From Arthrobacter sp. FB24 (GTDB lineage Bacteria; Actinomycetota; Actinomycetes; Actinomycetales; Micrococcaceae): a stretch of DNA of 64,000 nt. Below are positions 62,346-64,000 of this stretch, piece by piece. The stretch spans positions 124,001 through 188,000 of the forward strand of contig NC_008541.1 in the NCBI RefSeq assembly GCF_000196235.1. The letters are read 5' to 3'. The notes beneath the pieces are model-generated. The model was not told the DNA's origin. It saw nothing but the letters and a program-made list of their open reading frames with translations, and ran no database searches. Each line of letters begins with the position of its first letter. The stretch's first letter is position 1. A program made the translations under genes and the position numbers.

Positions 62346-63316
62346 AGTGTCTCCCGGAGGTCTTCTACGGAGCTGGGCGGGTTGAGGACAAGGCTGGCGG
62401 CGCCGATCACGGCAGCAGTGTTGCCCAGGGCGGCCGGGCGGACAGGCATCCCCGCGAGCGGAGCCAGCAATTCAGCCCGAAGGGCTGCCTCCATCGGCTT
62501 CCACCATAGTTCGCCGGCGTCGGCCAGGCCGCCGGTCACTACCAGGAGTTCAGGATCCAGAACATTGGCGAGGCCTCCCACCGCCTGCCCGGCAGCGGTG
62601 GCGGCGTCCCTGACCGCCGTCGCGGCGGCAGCATCGCCGTCGTGCGCCAACCCGAAAACCGCTCGGGTGTCCGGGACCTCGGGGGACCCGCCGAGGCGCA
62701 CGTAGGCCTCGCGGATCGCCGGCCCGGACGCAATCGCTTCAACATGGCCGGCCCTTCCGCAGACGCACGGCAGGGCCCTGCCGCGGCTGTACGCGAAGGG
62801 GGACGCTATGTGGCCCAGGTGACCAGCCACGTAGCGGTGACCCAGGACGGGAGTACCCGCCAGGACTAAGCTGCCGCCGACCCCTGTGCCGAAGGCCACC
62901 AGCAGCGAACTTGAGGTTCCGGCGGCAGCCCCGGTCCATGCCTCGCCGAGCGCATGCGCGTGGACATCATTAACGGCACGCACCGACTCCGGGGCGAGGC
63001 CGAGCCGTCCGGCGAGCCCCGCCGCCAGCTCAGTCCCGGCCCAGTCCAGGATGGCATCCGTTGCTGACACCACCACACCTCGCCCGGCATCAATGACGCC
63101 GGCCGAGCCGACGCCCACTCCGACAATCCCAAGGTTATTTGCCCTGGCCCGGGAAGTGAGCTCGTAAACCAGCGCCGCTGTCGCGTTCAGGATCGCTTCG
63201 CCGCCGTCGCGGTTCAGCGTCGGAATGGTCGCCGAAAACAGCACCTCCCCGGCCCCCGAAACAACCCCGGCAGCAGTCTTGGTGCCACCCAGGTCAACGC
63301 CGATTGCGTGAATCAT
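62342..63316 (-). CDS. nanK: ROK family kinase, probable N-acetylmannosamine kinase
   Basis: A 324-residue ROK sugar kinase. The ATP loop DLGGTKT is at 8-14, the catalytic Asp lies in VRAVNDVHAHALGEA, and GTGVGGSLVL binds phosphate. The zinc loop reads GHLGHIA then CVCGRAGHVEAIASG, where the common second-half Cys is a His, so zinc coordination may be altered. The neighbours nanE and a nanA-like lyase make ManNAc the likely substrate; glucokinase activity is the alternative. ATG with AGGA six bases upstream. Confidence 0.85.
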   Translation of the reverse strand: MIHAIGVDLGGTKTAAGVVSGAGEVLFSATIPTLNRDGGEAILNATAALVYELTSRARANNLGIVGVGVGSAGVIDAGRGVVVSATDAILDWAGTELAAGLAGRLGLAPESVRAVNDVHAHALGEAWTGAAAGTSSSLLVAFGTGVGGSLVLAGTPVLGHRYVAGHLGHIASPFAYSRGRALPCVCGRAGHVEAIASGPAIREAYVRLGGSPEVPDTRAVFGLAHDGDAAAATAVRDAATAAGQAVGGLANVLDPELLVVTGGLADAGELWWKPMEAALRAELLAPLAGMPVRPAALGNTAAVIGAASLVLNPPSSVEDLRETL

Positions 63317-63384
63317 CTTTTTCCTAACAAGGGATCTCGACCGCCTCGACCACGTGGTCCGAACCCCGATTGCCGGGGCTGGAC

Positions 63385-64000
63385 CTAGACCAGGCCGTTG
63401 CGCTCGAGAATAGTGCGGATCGCGGCGGCTTCGTCGTCGTTCAGGGACAGCATGGGCTGGCTCATGGTGTTGGATTCAATGACACCCATGAGCTGCAGGG
63501 CGGTCTTGAAGGCGCCCAGGCCGGCGGCTCCGCCGGAAACCCGGCCGTTGGGGGCGTAAACGATTTCGAAGAGGTCGGCCAGGCGGTCCTGTTCGCGGGC
63601 GGCGGTGGCCCAGTCGCCGGCCTGGGCGGCGTCGAACAGACGGCGGTAACCGGCGGGGTCAACGTTGCCGAGGCCCGGGACCACGCCCTGGGCGCCGCCG
63701 AGGAGGGCGCCGTCCACTACGACTTCGTGGCCGGTGAAGATGTCGAAGTCCGGGATGTCCTTGGCCTCCAGGAGCAGCTGGCGGAACGAGACGTCGTCGC
63801 CGGAGGAGTCCTTGACGCCGGCGATCACCCCGTCGCGGCCCAGGCGGACCAGCAGGTCCGTGGGCAGCTTGAAGTGGGTGCGGACCGGAACGTCGTAGGC
63901 GAAGATCGGCTTGTCGACGGCGGCGTGGATGCTGCGAAAGTGCGTTTCGGTTTCCGCGGCGTTGCCGATGGCGTAGTACATGGACGTGACCACGATCGCG
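63385..64000 (-). CDS. nanA: N-acetylneuraminate lyase-like DHDPS family protein (5' end beyond window)
   Basis: The C-terminal 205 residues of a class I aldolase of the dihydrodipicolinate synthase/N-acetylneuraminate lyase family; the gene continues past the right edge. PIFAYDVPVRTHFKL contains the catalytic Tyr, GVIAGVKDSSGD the Schiff-base Lys, and FTGHEVVVDGALLGGAQGVVPGLGN is the typical sixth-strand region. The context (ROK kinase, nanE, nagA, nagB) makes a sialic-acid lyase more likely than a lysine-pathway dapA. The stop is 68 bp before the kinase start, and the genes are probably one operon. Confidence 0.82.
   Translation of the reverse strand, partial: AIVVTSMYYAIGNAAETETHFRSIHAAVDKPIFAYDVPVRTHFKLPTDLLVRLGRDGVIAGVKDSSGDDVSFRQLLLEAKDIPDFDIFTGHEVVVDGALLGGAQGVVPGLGNVDPAGYRRLFDAAQAGDWATAAREQDRLADLFEIVYAPNGRVSGGAAGLGAFKTALQLMGVIESNTMSQPMLSLNDDEAAAIRTILERNGLV

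Noticed and set aside
1..64000. tRNA, rRNA, CRISPR array, insertion sequence, integrase or riboswitch
   Set aside because: No cloverleaf-like sequence, regular repeat-spacer pattern, transposase motif or known aptamer core was seen in the gaps; a tRNAscan or Rfam run would be decisive.

Overview
The window is a high-GC, gene-dense stretch of chromosome from a Micrococcaceae actinobacterium, most likely Arthrobacter or Pseudarthrobacter. The evidence is codon use rich in third-position G/C, many GTG and TTG starts, an Lsr2 nucleoid protein, and the actinobacterial block ppa-dacB-metalloprotease-tilS-hpt-ftsH-folEPBK-panC-lysS-lsr2-clpC. I see no insertion sequence, prophage, CRISPR array, tRNA or rRNA gene.

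Layout. 0.1-8.3 kb is accessory: a DUF6480-like peptide, an alpha/beta hydrolase, glycerate kinase, two small stress-type membrane proteins (DUF6766, DUF6328), a long-type SDR, an acidic disordered protein, a uracil permease divergent from a RutE-like reductase, and a 2H phosphoesterase. 8.3-26 kb is mixed metabolism: phosphoglucomutase, a NERD protein, a DUF4190 protein, a POT peptide transporter, a peptidase E-like/amidase operon, rhodanese, prephenate dehydratase, a diacylglycerol-kinase-like lipid kinase, serS, a Cof-type HAD phosphatase, a SatD-like HTH protein divergent from phosphoketolase, a DUF429 protein and a carboxylesterase.

26-50 kb is the conserved housekeeping block. Pyrophosphatase and PBP4 are followed by DUF2342 metalloprotease, tilS, hpt and ftsH, then a tightly overlapping run folE-folP-folB-folK-DUF3180-PH-PH-DUF2520-panC. 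An MFS exporter and three tandem paralogous alpha/beta hydrolases sit between panC and lysS; lsr2 and clpC follow. 50-58 kb carries an S9 peptidase, an argA-type acetyltransferase, a previously easy-to-miss 54-aa ORF with its own promoter-like and terminator-like signals, a PTS-dependent dihydroxyacetone kinase (DhaK, DhaL, DhaM-HPr), envelope proteins and mutY.

58.7-64 kb is an amino-sugar/sialic-acid catabolic locus: a FadR-type regulator and nagB on the plus strand, convergent with nagA, nanE, a ROK kinase and a nanA-like lyase that runs off the right edge. The lyase, kinase, epimerase, deacetylase and deaminase would take N-acetylneuraminate to fructose-6-phosphate.

Many start codons lack a Shine-Dalgarno sequence and instead lie 6-8 nt after a TANNNT -10 hexamer, which indicates widespread leaderless transcription. 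Other items worth checking are a duplicated GCAA-N8-TTGC operator-like element at 3.7 kb, a 30-bp hairpin behind ppa that pairs fully only in the ppa transcript, and the small ORF at 53.1 kb. No clearly new multi-gene system was found.
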